A DNA stretch of 64,000 nucleotides from Brachypodium distachyon (GCF_000005505.3 NC_016131.3:38912855-38976854); one strand, 5' to 3'. Numbered from the stretch's first letter, positions 1-13,230 are shown. Made by a program: numbers and translations. Notes: generated by a model not told the origin, from the sequence alone.

Positions 1-700
1 TCGGGACCGAAATTATGCAATTTAGCCCCAAATTGCTAACCTTTGCATAATTCAAGCCTCAGGTTCTTAACCTATATGATAAACACTTCAATACATACAT
101 GCACTAATGTGCTCATCGTAGGGTTTTGCAACATGAATATCATTACCAAAACTCTACAGAAGAGAGTAATTGCAAAGCTCATACAAGGAGCAGAATAACA
201 ACTATTACAAACAGAGGACACATGTCCCAACATTACATCATTAGCGGAAGTTGAATTATGTCCGAGTACGGACAAGAATACAGCACGGCCTGAAGAGAAT
301 GGAAACTGGAAGGAAACCCGGCACAAGTCTCAGAACTCTGATCTGGATCTCATGGCTAAACATTGAATCCAACGTCGTGCTCCACGAATAACGACTCACC
401 TGCTCTACTGGAACCTCTGAAGAAAACAACGTTGCAATGCAACTGAGTACAAAGTACTCGCAAGACTTACGGAGAGATCTAAACTAGTTATGCAACAAGT
501 CTCAAGGAATGGATATGGTGGGGTTATGCAGCAACAAGGACGATATCTGAAGAGACACTCTAATAACAACGTCTACTTAGAGGAAGAGAAGCGTCTACCA
601 AGCGCAAGCGATCTTCTAATGACTAACACCAAGCAAACACCACCTCTTATCACCCCCTCAACCCCTTGTGAGTAAACGATCCAAAGGCACGCACACGTTG
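1..700. repeat. Left terminal inverted repeat of the 5.3 kb element
   Basis: This stretch pairs with about 4575-5283 in inverted orientation, with moderate divergence and small indels. Its outer tip lies at or just before base 1, so the terminal bases and any target-site duplication cannot be read here. Confidence 0.65.
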
Positions 701-3700
701 ACATCTTGAAAGAACACACCTATATGAGTTCGACTATCTAACGCCGCAGTCTATGAGATGTGGGTGATCTCCAGTAACTCATGAATAGACCACGGAGTAC
801 GACGCATATGCTCCACCCGCGGGGTAGACTACTGATAGCCCAGTACTAGTTGACTTTGAGTGAAATCTATTTCACGCCAGCTTGCAATTTAAGGTTTAGT
901 CCATTGTGAGTGTGGATGGATATAACTTAAAGTTCTAGGCAGAAGTTTAACTTAACAGTATCTACTGAAACACTAGTATATAAACAAGTAGCGAGATCAG
1001 ACAAATCTCTAAATGGGTATTTGAGGGATTGTTAGAATTTGGTGGGCCTGATCAGCCCAAGCCCAAGTTTTAATAAATTCTGAAAATCTCAAAAGCCCAT
1101 TCATGAAGTGGGATGTGGGGAGTGGGAATAGTCCCACCTTGCTAGTTTAGAGTGACTGAGACCAACATATAAGGGATGTTGCTTCTCACCTAGTAAGCAA
1201 GTGAGCAAGAGAAATCCCCACGCGCGCTCCTCCTCCTCCTCCGCTCGCCTCGCCTCGCCTCGTCACACGACGCCTCGCGTCGCGTGGATCGAGTTCGAGG
1301 CCGAGGCCGTGACGTGTCGGTGCGGGGCTTCCTATCTTTTTGTCACGCGCGTGAGGTATTTTTGGAATCTGTTACGGACGCGTGCATATTTTGTGGAGTC
1401 GGTTTAGGTTTTCTAAACCTAACCGACCTATACCCGTGTAACAGCCCGAGAGCAACTTTTACATTTAAGCCCTTGTTTGGACCTGTTTGTAATTTATTCA
1501 AATGCTGCATGACAATTACATTTGCATCCATGCCATGCCTTGTCTGTTATTTGTGTCACATGAGTTTTAAATTTGCATCTCAAATTGTGGTTTGAATTCT
1601 TGTTGTGTGATTTTTGTTAGAAGATTCAAATATGAATCACCCTCCTTTGAGTTTGAATTCTTTTCCTCTATTTTTCAAATGAGATTCAAATGGGTTTTGT
1701 TTTAAACCTTTACCCCATTTGAATATTTCCAAATAATAGTGCCATATTTGAATTCTTCTACTTCTCAACCTTTCAAAATGGTATTTGAAATTTGGATCCA
1801 AAAGCATTTGCAAAAACAGACAATAGAAAAAGGAAAAGGGAAAAACAAAAACAAAACCTTATCTGCTTGTTTGGCCCGAGCCGGCCCAGCCGCCTCAGCC
1901 CGCCTTCCCCGCGCGCCGCGCAGCCCCGCCGCGCGGCCCAGCCTTTCTCCTCGCGCGCGCGGCCCGCCAGCGCTCGCTGCCCAGCTTCCTTCGCGCAGCG
2001 CCCGCGTGCCGCTTTCCCGCAGCGAAAGCGCATTCTCCAAAATACGCCTTGTCTCACAGCTCTCTCTTCTACCTCTGCTTTTCTTCCTTCCGACCGGTGA
2101 GCCCCCCCGGCCACGTCCTCTTCGACAGCGACAGCCACGCCTCCGCCTCGCCTACATAAGCTGCGCCGCACCTCCTCCTGCCCGCGCGGCCTCTAGGAAA
2201 CCCTAGTTAGGGTTTCTCCTTCCCCTTCTGCGCAGCGCCGTCGCCCCGCTCCTTCGGCCGTGGATGCCACTACGTCACGCCACCGCCTCCGGCCGAACGG
2301 TGGCAAGCCGACCGTGTCACCCGAACCGCGTCGTCGCCTGATTCGTCTGCGTGCGAGGAATTGGACGGAGGGCACCTACATCGACGCGTAGGTCGTCTTC
2401 CCCATCTCCGGCCACCGCCTCTTCTCCGACAAATTTCGGCGAGGTCGTCGACTCTTTCCTCGTCAGCTTCCTCCTGAAGATCCGGGGTGAGATGCTCTTC
2501 CTCCTGCCTCTTTTCGCGCCGCTTTTCATGCACCGTAGCATCGTAGCCGCGAGCGCGCACTCCGCCGTGCGCCGGCGAGCTTAGGCTCGTCGCCGCGCCG
2601 TCGCCTCCTTGAGCATGTTGAGGTGGCCTTCGCGCCACTTAGGGTAGATCCGCGCGCCGCTCTCGTTTTTGCCGCTAGTTGGTGCACCGCCATGCCGTGT
2701 GGTCGTCGCCGGCGACGCGCCCCGCGGTGGCCTCCGTGCGTGGCCAAGCAGCCGTCTTGGCTTTGTTCAAAAGGGCTTGCGCCCTGGACCTTGTAAGATC
2801 CGAACCGCAGCCCGCCTGGTTACCTTGCTCGTCCGTTCGCTTCACACCGACCCGACCCGGGTTTGATCCCCCGCGCCGCGCGGAATAAAAACCCCCCCTT
2901 TTTAGCCTCTGTCCGAGACTGACAGGTGGGCCCGGTCAGTCAGCGAACGCGGGCTCCCATCCGCGTCAGCGCCACGTCAGCTAGGTTCCGGCCCCGCTTG
3001 TCAGTGATCGTGGCTAGCTCCCCTTCGATGTAAATTGTTTTGCCTGTTTGTTTTCTTTTATAAAATCTCAGAAAATGCTTTGATCTTGTTTTATTTGTAT
3101 AATATTCATTCTAGGTCCAAATAATACAAAGTCTATGTGTTTTAGAATCAGAAAAATGCAAGGAATTTAACTGTGCAATTGGAATTACATTTTGAGGAAC
3201 AGATTTGAAATTCAAACGTATGAACTTGTTTAGTCTCTAGTTTAAAATTGGTAACTCTTCTGTAATTAGTGTAAACATCATAGTTGATCACTGTAACTTG
3301 TAGAACACAGTAGCATACCTGGCTAAGCTATTTGTGTATTTCAAAGCTACCGTTTACCATGTTCTAATCACCTAATGGTTAACTTTGTTGCTAAATGAAA
3401 TCATTTCACTTGCATCTTGTTGCATCATGTTGTCACATGCCATCTCATGTTGTATTGTGCATTGCACCTATGAATTGTTACTTATTTGCGTATTGTGTGA
3501 TTTGGATCTTTACGTTAGTGACTCCGACTTACTCCGTCGACGATCTGGGTTCCCACACTTCTTCGGATCCCCTCTCTCGGTGCCCAGCGACCGAGAATCC
3601 AGGCAAGCAGCCATTCCTTGAACATGTTGATTATACCAACGCCTCTCTCTCATTCTTGCATTAAGTTACGTTCTCGGTTCTTGTCACGATGCCTCTAGGA

Positions 3701-4574
3701 CTGCATAGCTTTAGTCAGCTCTACTAAAATGCCTGTTGTCTTGTTCCTTATCCTATTACCATGTCACATGTTTGTTATTGTCCTAGTTGGTCATTAGAAG
3801 TCTGCTTAGATTGCTAGTCTAGTGTCCTTACTTGGGGTTACACAATTGCTACATCCACATGCTACTTTTCTGTATTTAATTGCAATTATTAAACTGTGAC
3901 CTGTTATTACCTGCTCAAGGCAACGATGGGAGGCCGTGCTAACGCATTGGTGTTTTGTTCCATTGGAGCCGACCTAAGGACTGAGTTCTCGTTTTCGCCG
4001 ACCCAAGAAACTTCGCGCTAACCGCTCGTGGGAGAATATATGGTTTCTCCCTCGGCTTAGTACTTGTTTCATAGCTCTTCCAGGGGCCACATAGTTCGGG
4101 CGTTCCATTTGGCATATCGCATATACACTGGTGTTGTGTCTGGAGACTTGTTGTCACTTTGCATACATATAGGACTGCGGCACACGTCTGGAGTGGTTAT
4201 TCTGCAGACACTGAACCACTACCAGCTGTTCCCACAACTCTTGAGTCCGTACGACGCTTCGGCCGGGTTCTCGTTTCGGATTAGACTCAGTTGGGTGGTT
4301 CCCTGGATTAGTTGTGGGGTTTGGAAACGTCGTGCCGCTCAATCCTGCCGGCACATGTTTTTGCGTGTGTTCCATGCTAGTGGCATCAAGGGTTGGACGA
4401 ACGTGTACGGGTAAATTGGCACACCCTGCAGGGATAAATCTTTCGGAAAGCCATGTCCGCGGTCATGGACGACTTGGTTGGTCATTACTTGATCATAGAG
4501 AACTCATACCAATTAATTAACTTAACCTCTTAAACTTGAGTAGTAATTAGCCTTAATCATGGATATGCCTAAAA

Positions 4575-5283
4575 CTGCTTCAGTGTGAGTGCCTTTGGAT
4601 TATTTCCTCACAAGGGGTTGAAGGGGTGATAAGAGGTTGTGTTTGTTTGGTGTTAGTTGTTAGTTCATCACCTCACTTGGTAGACGCTCCTTATCCTCTA
4701 TCTAGACGATGTCTTTTAGCGAGTCTCTCCAGATATATCGCTGCTGCATAACCCACATTTTATCCATCCTTTGAGACTTGTTGCATATCTAGTTTAGATC
4801 TCCCGTAAGCCTTGCGAGTACTTTGTACTCAGTTGCGTTGCAACGTTGTTTTCTCCAGAGTTTCCAGAGGAACAGATGAGTGGTTTCTTCGTGGAGTTTG
4901 ATGACGACAGCTTCGACGTTTAGCCAGAAGATTCCAGAGCAGGGTTCTGAGAACTTGTGGTGGCTCTCCTTTTCCAGTTTCAGTCTCTTAGGCAATAATT
5001 GTAACTTGTCCGTACTCGGGCCTATTTTACTTCCGCTGATGTAATGATGATTGTGGACATGTGTCTGTGAGTTGTAATAACTGGGTATTTTGCTCTATGT
5101 ATGAGCTTGACTTAATTCTTGTGTCTTAGAGTGATGTAATGATATCATTGTTGTTCCTACCTGTGGTGAACACATTGCGTGTATGTTGTGAAGTGTTCAT
5201 CGTAGGGAGGCACTGGGGCTTGATTTACGCGCTAGTTAGCATTTGGGGCTAAATTGCATAAATCCAGTCTCGGGGTCTCACAA
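4575..5283. repeat. Right terminal inverted repeat of the 5.3 kb element
   Basis: This is the reverse-complement partner of bases 1-700. It ends around GGTCTCAC near 5281, after which the sequence changes to copia-leader-like DNA. Confidence 0.65.
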
Positions 5284-5870
5284 CCTGCGTGACTATATAT
5301 ACAGCGGCCCCATCCCTCCGATCGGCACGCAACACAACCAGGTTAGGGTTTCGCCTCCATCTCGCTCTTGCGCCGTTTTCGTAGTCTACTCCATTTTGAG
5401 CGCCGGCGTGCACCGGCGAACGGGAGAGCAGGTCTCCGGAACCTTTCGCCTTTGCGATCCTATACTAGAGAGGGAGAATAAGGTTTTTGGGAAGCGCTCC
5501 GCGCGACTGCTCGCTTCCGTCACCACCGGTCGTCTACCGTCCAAGTCGCGCAGTGCTACGTGCCGCCGTCTTCGTCGCCAGGAACGTCGTCAACTCAACT
5601 CGATCGCCATCACGGGTTCTTCTTCTTCATAGAAACAGTACGTAATCCGTGATCCGATCTATAATTTAGCTATGATCTACGAGTTCATATTGTTGTTCGT
5701 TGGGCTATTAAATACTTCTAGTATTTTTTAGATGCATGTTTTAGTAGCTTCTGTCGTCATGATCTATATTCTCGAATTACTCATTCAATTGTTATTCTCG
5801 AAATTGTTTAATTTTCCAACATACGCTCTTAAAGATAAGAACTTATCTTAATGATTTATTCTTCCATTCG
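5284..5870 (+). mobile_element. Ty1/copia LTR or leader remnant
   Basis: A TATA-like CTATATATACAG is followed by GGTTAGGGTTTCGCC and a GC-rich, then T-rich, stretch with no coding capacity. This order resembles the transcribed half of LTRs of Triticeae copia families as I remember them. No polyprotein frame, primer-binding site or second LTR is present. It abuts the 5.3 kb inverted-repeat element, which may have inserted into it. Family assignment is inference. Confidence 0.4.
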
Positions 5871-6023
5871 GTTCTGATGTGCCACAAACAGAATTGGAGT
5901 TCAACCTCAATTGGAAAAGGCTACATGCGTAAAACTTGTCACAAAATCTTGGGAGCAGCTGATCACTTGTAGTTCTGCCCCCACCAACCTCGGATCCACA
6001 CTGTACATGATCCTCCACTCTCT

Positions 6024-6192
6024 TTTTTTAGAACACAGTACAAACGCAGACGCTCACAACACGCGCATACACTCACCCCTATGAACGCACACACGCACAT
6101 CTTATGAACACCTCCGAAAGACTGAGCCGACAGTTCTTGAGAGATTGATGAAGTCACCGTTGGCGTCTTGTTGTTGACGGGTCCGCCACTCT
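6024..6192 (-). mobile_element. Au SINE, 5'-truncated copy
   Basis: Read on the minus strand this gives CCCGTCAAC, then GGTGACTTC, CTCAGTCTTTCGGAGGTG, GTTCATAGGGGTGAGTG and finally TGTACTGTGTTCT followed by A-rich sequence. That is the body and tail order of the Au SINE, also seen in the fuller copy near 13.4 kb. The tRNA-derived head with A and B boxes is missing. Confidence 0.75.
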
Positions 6193-8880
6193 TTTTTGTT
6201 ATGTTATGAATGAAATCTTTTTTTGTTATGTGATGGATTCTCTTAGTTCTTCTTATCCCTATTCGTTGTCTTAAAAAGAAAGCCTAAAAGTTGGTATTCA
6301 GACTTTCTACAAAAGCATTGTTGTGTTTATTTCCCAAAACCGGCTTCCTGTGCTTCACCAACATAAAAACTGCAGCAATTTTCATTAAAATCACCTCTGT
6401 TCTGCGCATAGTGATAGCATGATCCAAATTTAATGTATTTTTGTACTTTGTGTAAGCAATTTATTCTGATATATTCAAGTACTACCTATTTCCTGCTTAT
6501 GTTTGGTTTATGATACCACATCATTACCATACATGGTAACCGGAAATGACATAATTATTTCTATTTGCAGGAAACTGCAAGGAGGCATTGGATCGAACAT
6601 ATTAGGCTGCAGTTATTCTGTCATAAAAGTACAATGGAAGTTTAAATATTTCCCCTGGCACACCTGTTTGCTTTCTTACATTGATTGTTAACTTGAACTT
6701 TTTGTGAAGAAGTGTTAGTTCAGCCCTGTATCAAGCTGATAATCCTCTTTTTTTATACACATCGTTCCTACTAATCCATCTGTCTTGCCTGTGGCAGTTG
6801 AAAGCTTCTCGCTGGGTACTGCTCTTCCCGGAGGCTAATACTTTCTTTGCTATCCATTTATCATACATGTTTACTAACTGTGAATACTGGAAAAGCCACA
6901 TTTCTGTAGATTGCTCTTGCCACACTGCTCAGGTTAACTATGCATTTTATCTGTTAGCAGTTCCATTTCTTCTCCTTTCTGTTAGTATTTTCAATAGAAG
7001 TAATTACTTATTGGAAAAATATATGAGTTTTTGTAATGGCTAGAAAACTGAAAAAACAGTGAAGTTTTAAGAGTTGGAATGCAAGAATTGTGCATTGATT
7101 TTGTGTCGGGTAGAGATGGAAAGGACACAAGCAATAGGATGGAATTGAACAAGTTCAGTCCCTTTCAACGCTCGGGCACTCCACTAGTCAATTAAAATAC
7201 ATGGCTCACAAACACACGTAGCCTGCCCTTTGACCTATTCGCGGCTAGATTGCCAGGCAATTTTCATTGTTTCCTAAATTGTTGCTCCAAAAGTCCGAAT
7301 AAATCTTGCTCCCCGTCAAATTCTCCCTAACTGAAGAAATAAATGTTCCTTTAAAAAGTAAAATCAATATTTTCTTGAACTAAATTATAACCCGTGTTAT
7401 AGACCTTTAGTCATGTACCTCAGATTAGTGCCAACCGTTTCTATAACCTTAACATTTGAGAAATGGAGTAGTACCTTAGATGTTTCTGTGTTGGTTGGGT
7501 TGTAGAGTTTTTGACCACATCAAGGTTTAAATCATGTACGCTGGCATTTATATAGACTTCAGCAGTGCCCTAGAGTTTTTTTTTATCTATTTACAATTTT
7601 GCACACCAATTTAGAGGTGTGTGCGCTTCTGGGATGGTGTACATGATGAAAAAAACAATTTTGTTTATTTATGCATGGTAATGCATATGTATTTAGTTAT
7701 GCCGTATATTAATTAGTGATCAAATAAAAGACCCTCATTGCATGATTTCTCTGAACATGTAAGCATGCAACCTTATCAGGACCACCACATGCAAATCATG
7801 TCTGCCACCTCATTAAGTCATGCATTTATAATTTTGAAGTCATGCATGTATTCATTTACATTTTTGCATTATTCTATCAATTCAAACCACGTCACCTCAT
7901 CAATGCAACCATGTTTTTTTTTGGAAAAAGTTTTTTCTGCTTATACATCATTTTTGTCACGTACTTATTAGGTTTTATTGTTTTAAAATATAAAATAAGA
8001 TCAGTTATACATCTTTTCCCCTTAGTTTAGTTAATTTTTAGTATTTATTTATTTGTTTTCACATGTTTCCGCGGCAACACACGAGTCATCATCTAGTAGT
8101 AAAAAGAGGCTCCGCACTATATATGTTTGCCCCTTGGGCATCCAATGTGCCATGACAGTCTTGGGGGTCGGGATTACAGTTAATGTGGTGTTGCAACCTA
8201 GCTACGTACCCACATACAAACCTCGGTGGACTCGCAGCAATCGGGACATGATTGATAAGCTGAAACGTCGGTGTTAGCGAGCAGATGGTAACCGATGTGT
8301 GAGGAGGAGATTTGTTAGGTTTAATCCCACGCCAGTTTTTGGACAAGACATGAAACGACTTATAAGAAAGCTAGTGTTTTTTTCTAGAGCGGGGGCCTAA
8401 AACTTATTAGACTTTGTTGCCCTTGGGTTAAGCCGGATAATGCATGCGAACCAAAGAAAAATTGAATATACTAGTTTTACGTGATACCAAGGAGCTCTGT
8501 TATCCTCAACTCGTTGGTGTGTGGTGCTCTTTTTTTACACTATTTGCAGGCTGGAACAACCTTGTTGGTAAAGATAAGTTTATTAGTGGCACTCTCTTAG
8601 ATCATTTCACCATCCTCCCCACATCTCATGGGTTTTGGTCAGCCCTTCTAGTGGAGAGGTTTTTCTTTTTCTTGTGAAGAGCTGTATTCTTCTCTGGTCA
8701 TTTTGTACGTTTTCAATTTTGTGTGGTGATAGCTTGAGTTTTTTTTTGGCTAGTTCGGAGTTTGCAAATGGTTGACTCTCTTTGTAGGAACTTTTGGAGC
8801 TTATTTAGATTTTTAGATTTAATCGTTTTGATCAAATGTACGGGCATGTGGTGTGGTGCAGGTTCTTCTCTCCATTCTCT
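6193..8880. other. Intergenic, no gene recognised
   Basis: This stretch is AT-rich with stops in all frames. Two short stretches behind CAG acceptor-like sites, near 6571 and 6799, are open for 20-60 codons but match no family I know and have no consistent partner exons. I see no RNA gene and no complete transposon. Confidence 0.4.
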
Positions 8881-9480
8881 CCCCGTAGGGGTGGAGCCAG
8901 CAGGGTGGCTAGAGGAGCCCCGCACCCTAACATACTACTCCTTTCGTTTCATAATAAGTGTGGAAAAATTAATACAAAATTAATGTCTAGTTGTCCCACC
9001 CTAATGTCCCTTGTTGTAAAGTAGAATTCGGCCGCACCATAAAAAAAGGGGTGAGAGGGACGAGGGAGAGAGTTCGAGATCTCGATGTCCCGAGCCAATC
9101 CAAAACCAGAGTGCAGGGAAGTCAGCACCTGCAATAAATCACCGATAGACTGGAAATCTCATTACACAACACAGCGTCGACATACAAACACCCGTAGCTG
9201 GGGGACAAGGCTCGTGGTGGGACACATACACGTAGACAATGGGTACAAAATATACGAAAGATACAGCTCCGATGCGGGACTTGATTATGTCCGAGACTTC
9301 TTTCTGGTCGTCGTCATCATCATCGGAGAGCGCTGGCTACTTTAGTAGCTCCAGGACAGGACAACATCACAATGGGGTCATATGTATCTATTGTAGATAG
9401 GGTAACACTGGTTTATTCATCGGAGGTCCTTGCACCAGCCCAGCGATCACTGGGGCTTGGGGTACCTGGAAAAGGAGGAA
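8881..9480. other. Transposon-end-like sequence and possible minus-strand 3' gene fragment
   Basis: Near 8888 the string GGGGTGGAGCCAGCAGGGTGG resembles a hAT terminus, and near 8937 a Stowaway-like CTCCTTTCGTTTC start follows. No closing ends were found. On the minus strand a pyrimidine tract with CAG just above 9465 precedes a short open stretch containing APVIAGLVQGPPMNK and a stop. It could be the last exon of a degenerate gene. I do not recognise it. Confidence 0.25.
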
Positions 9481-10778
9481 AAAGAAAGAGAAAGCTCGAT
9501 TAGTTGAACATTTGAGTGGCTCAAAATATAACAAGTCTGAATGTTCCCTGTCAAGGGAGAGAAAGAGAGAGATGCCCAGCAGACAAAAAGAAAGGTCATG
9601 CCTTTCCCATGAAAGGTATGTTAATTTGGAAAATAAAAATGTAGAAGGATGTAGGGACTCATAATAGGAAGAAAACTAAGCTTGGCTTTTGTCCCGTCCA
9701 TATATGCGAGAGAACAAAAGCTCAACTGCTCGAGGGGGCATCACTTTATGCCCGTCGAAAGGACAGCAAGCTTTAAGGGACTGTTGCATGCTTTACAAGC
9801 AAATCTTTCAGCAAAAGCATGGACTACTTGCGAACTAACCAATATGCCAAAAACAGATGCCTTCCACAGAAATTAGCCTTCCATCCTACTGCATATGCCG
9901 TTTTATGCAATTCGACCACACTTTTTGCCAGAATTTACTTAGATACAGTACTATTTAGCATAGTAAGGGTGAAAACATAGGCCGGCTAGCTAGACGCCTA
10001 AAAACATAGGTTCGTCTTTTCAGATTAGTTGTAGAAGATATTAGTGATCGAATTCATTCTCCATCTCGTCTTACAACCAAGCAATAGGATTGTGGTGGTT
10101 GTATCCTATTCCTACCCGATCACTAGGGGTCGGACTTCTTTCAGTGATTGGCGATGCGCGGCTAATATGTGTTGTGTTAGTGCGTGTTTGTGTGGTGGTA
10201 TATGTGAGTGTTTGTGCATCAATAGTGTAATCAGTGTCTCTCATCTTGCAGGCAGCTGCATCTATATGTAGTGCGGACTGAAATAAGTGTGATAAATAAA
10301 ACTAAGAAAAATTAACTGAAGAGCTGTAAGTGGGCATGGAGTAATAACATAGATGAACTCTTTGATCTAAACAGTTCTGTTTTTGTTCTAGCGACACCAA
10401 GTACATACACGTCATAGGTGAATCAAGATTATTTGGGTCTTTGTTGTTAATCACTGGTTAAAATTCACTACGGCCAATTGAATAAAAACACCAGTCTTGG
10501 CAAAAGAAGATACTAAATAATTGTTAGAGAAAAAAATATTTCTGCATGTTCCTTTCATAACCCATTAGTCCGGGATAATCCCCCCCTCCGCCCCCCCCCC
10601 CCCCAAAAAAAAAAACTACATCGCCAATATTTCTCAAATAACTTATATACTTGAAATATTTGCTTATGTAGTTTGAGCGAAGAGATCATGTCTAGCTTAG
10701 GAGAAAGAACCTTTTAGGACGATAGCTCAACAAGTTTCGGCATACCAAAGTGAATATACCGGTCGAAAGAAATATTTT
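9481..10778. other. Intergenic, no gene seen
   Basis: Only short unrelated open frames occur here. A C-rich run followed by an A run lies at about 10578-10616 and is simple sequence. Confidence 0.4.
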
Positions 10779-11005
10779 CTCTATTTCAAAAGATAAGACA
10801 TAGAATTTTTTTGGCTACTAAACTTTTTAGACTTTGACCAAATTTACAGTAAAATATATTAATATCTACTCCGTACTATTTCAAATGCATATGTTATGAA
10901 TATATATATTTCAAGTGATGATGGTTTTTTCTTTATTTTGGTCAAACTTTAGCATGTTTGACAGTATACACAATTTATAAGCCTAATATTTTAGAACAGA
11001 AGGAG
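10779..11005. mobile_element. Degenerate Stowaway-like MITE
   Basis: The left end CTCTATTTCAAAA and the right end TTTTAGAACAGAAGGAG are imperfect inverted repeats of the Stowaway kind (consensus CTCCCTCCGTTCC). The interior is AT-rich with TTTGACCAAA-type subterminal words. Flanking TA bases are not clean, so the boundaries are approximate. Confidence 0.4.
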
Positions 11006-11400
11006 CAATATGTACTCCGTCCGATTCATCGACACTCTGTATAGGGATATGCTTAGCTTGCTATTAAGCAAGTTTGTTATAGTAGTAATTAGCATGCATA
11101 CAACTAGGAGAGCATCATAAACTTGATCTCATCAACACGATAAGGAAGTTTAAAATGTTAAGTATTATCTTACAGGAGGTGAATAGTGCCATACAGTGAT
11201 GAACCACTATTCATGCTGATTTCTTTTGCTGCTACTAAACGCAGTTGAGTTTGGCTTCAAATTTTATAGATATTTCTCTAACATACGTAATTTTTTTGAA
11301 CTTTTTACAATGAAGAAACATCATAAGGGTGGTTTGACCGGATACGCCGTCTTGACTTGACGCAATATGACTGGCTATGTTTCCAAAGAGTAAACAACGA

Positions 11401-11508
11401 ATGAACTAACCAAAAGAAGAAACAAATGTTTTCATAAAATGGAATCTATCTGGTATGAACTAACCAAAAGAAGAAACGAATATTTTCATAAAAGGGAATC
11501 TATCTAGT
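11401..11508. repeat. Two-copy 54-bp tandem repeat
   Basis: Bases 11401-11454 and 11455-11508 are near-identical units beginning ATGAACTAACCAAAAGAAG and ending TCTATCT(G/A)GT. They differ at only a few positions, which suggests a recent local duplication. No gene overlaps it. Confidence 0.8.
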
Positions 11509-11926
11509 ATTTCAGAGGACTAAATAGAAAACAAAAGAAACTGCATCACTTGTCGGATATCTTGCAGGCATAAACATATATATTTTTCTAAACTTGATTT
11601 CAGATGATGAGATGAACCCGACAACCATATATATTCTTGCGAGCCGTTACTTTGTGAAGAAATGTTAAGGAAGAGAATGATGGCAAATTGATAACTACAG
11701 TTGTACCCATGTCAATACGGAGACCATAAAGGACCTCACGGACACAGAGTCACTGACTGAAGCAAGAGTGGGGACATGATTACGAGATGAAAATATGCAT
11801 GAAAGGACAAGCAAAAATTAAGCTACCAGCGCAGGTGACTGCAGCCAGAAAGCAACACAATATGCGATGCATGGATGGATGGAACAGTCTACATAACTGG
11901 GAAGGAGATTTAGACTAGTTATTTAA

Positions 11927-12190
11927 CTACCTCTTCTCCTTGCTGCTGCTTCCGGAACCGCTGGCCTTGGACCTGCTGCTGCTGCTCTCGCCAGGCTGGG
12001 GGGTAGTTTCAATGTGGTGAACGTCTCGTTGCAGATACTCGTAATGCCGTATCATATCCTCAGCCGACCTGCCGCCTCCTACCGCCCGCGCCACCTTCTG
12101 CCAGCGATCCGGCGTGCCGTCCTCGTAGATAGCCAGAGCCTGCTCGAACACGTTGTTCAGCTCTTCCGTCCAATCTGATTCACTCATCAT
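11927..12190 (-). CDS. RADIALIS-like single MYB/SANT protein
   Basis: The product has 87 residues and is uninterrupted. Residues 5-58 form one SANT/MYB repeat: DWTEELNNVFEQALAIY, then TPDRWQKVARAVGG, then a third helix with IRHYEYLQRDV. The spaced tryptophans and the final tyrosine replacing tryptophan are typical of RADIALIS-like (RL) proteins. The tail of about 25 residues is rich in serine and lysine. RL proteins are small nuclear factors. In snapdragon, RADIALIS competes with larger MYB proteins in dorsoventral and cell-expansion control; a similar antagonist role here is inference. Two ATGs occur in a row and the first is used. A TATA box lies about 170 bases upstream. Length and motif order match the family, and no damage is seen. 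Confidence 0.93.
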   Translation of the reverse strand: MMSESDWTEELNNVFEQALAIYEDGTPDRWQKVARAVGGGRSAEDMIRHYEYLQRDVHHIETTPQPGESSSSRSKASGSGSSSKEKR

Positions 12191-12357
12191 GCCGGCCTTA
12201 ATTACGGCCAGCTAGCCCCTCAAAGAAATGCTTCCTTCAAGCAAAATTAGAAAGCTAAGGTTTGCAATGGCCACGGCTGCTACAACTTCTACAACTGCTA
12301 GCTAGCCTTAGTTGGCTTGTGTGTTTGTATGCAACAAGAGTGAGGGCAATGGTGCAG

Positions 12358-12366
12358 CTTATATAG
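12358..12366 (-). promoter_or_regulatory. TATA box of the RADIALIS-like gene
   Basis: On the minus strand this reads CTATATAAG, a good plant TATA match. Transcription would be expected to start around 12325-12335, giving a leader of about 140 bases before the ATG at 12190. This is inferred from the usual spacing. Confidence 0.6.
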
Positions 12367-12369
12367 TGG

Positions 12370-13230
12370 GAGAGGAGAGGCTAGTTGGGGGAATAATGCT
12401 TGCGAATGGTGGGGGTGGATTGTGGAATGGAGGTGCAGCACGTAGTACCAGTAGACAGATGAATGACAAGTTTGCATAGGAGCCACAAGAAGAAAAAGAG
12501 GGGATTTCTTTCCTCCTATCTTTCATTACTTTGGTGCGTACGAAATGAAATGCAGGGAGGAAAGAATCAGTATCACCTCAGGCCTAGCTGCTCAAGGAGG
12601 CTCCTTTCATCTCTTTTTGCATCCCTATCTTCATAGAGAGACTATTTGCTTCTTTAATAATTTGCTCATTGGCAGATCAGCCTCTAAATACTTTAAGCAG
12701 GCTAATGACTACTATGATTAGTAATTACCATAGGCTAAATATGCCTAAAGCACCAGCTGAGCAATGCAGAAATTGGAAGGTGGATTCTCTGTGTTGCACT
12801 AACTGGCACAAAAATTATTCTATGCTATCTCTACTTAACATGGGGAAATATAGCTAATAATGTTACTTTGATGAGACCGAGATGAGTAACAGGACATTTC
12901 AAGTCTTCGGACGGAAAGAAAACAAATTATAACGTCTCCTTACCAAATTGATACATCTCCACTTCAATTGAAGAATATATAACACAACAAAAGCTGCAAT
13001 GCTTGGAATTTCAACGTACACTGATTTGTTTCTTTGTTAGGAACCAAAGGTACAACTGATTGAATGTCTGTTGTAGATACTAAGAACAAACACTACGCAC
13101 CATCGGTTGCAGCCCATCGATCACCATGAATTATCGGTAGTACTATGATTCCAGTTGCAAAAGCAGGATCATTTTTGTTACTTCTTCCGTTTCGAATTAA
13201 CTGACGTGGATTTGCATAAAAATCTACACA
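12370..13230. other. Upstream region of the RADIALIS-like gene, no gene seen
   Basis: This is AT-rich intergenic sequence without a supported open frame, RNA gene or complete transposon. It may hold distal promoter elements of the RADIALIS-like gene. Confidence 0.4.

Larger units (their letters stand above)
1..5283. mobile_element. Long-terminal-inverted-repeat element, about 5.3 kb, left end cut by window
   Basis: The first roughly 700 bases reappear in reverse complement at about 4575-5283. Matching landmarks include the CCCCTTGTGAG stretch near 660 and its partner near 4608, and the AGTACTTTGTACTC-type block near 450 and 4815. The outer ends read like GAGACC(CC)GAGAC and GGTCTCGGGGTCTC. 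The loop of about 3.9 kb has no transposase that I recognise. It contains a copia-LTR-like stretch starting TGTTAG near 1029, a very GC-rich block at about 1880-2900, and AT-rich filler. Open frames in the GC-rich block overlap on both strands and look spurious. Inverted rather than direct repeats argue against an LTR retrotransposon. The superfamily is not assigned and the left boundary lies outside the window. Confidence 0.65.

Noticed and set aside
1739..2747. Several overlapping frames on both strands
   Set aside because: High GC removes stops in all frames; the composition is repetitive and no family signature is seen.
1..5283. LTR retrotransposon with two LTRs
   Set aside because: The end repeats are inverted, not direct, and no gag or pol is present.
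10570..10620. Meaningful C-run structure
   Set aside because: Simple C then A homopolymers; most likely slippage.
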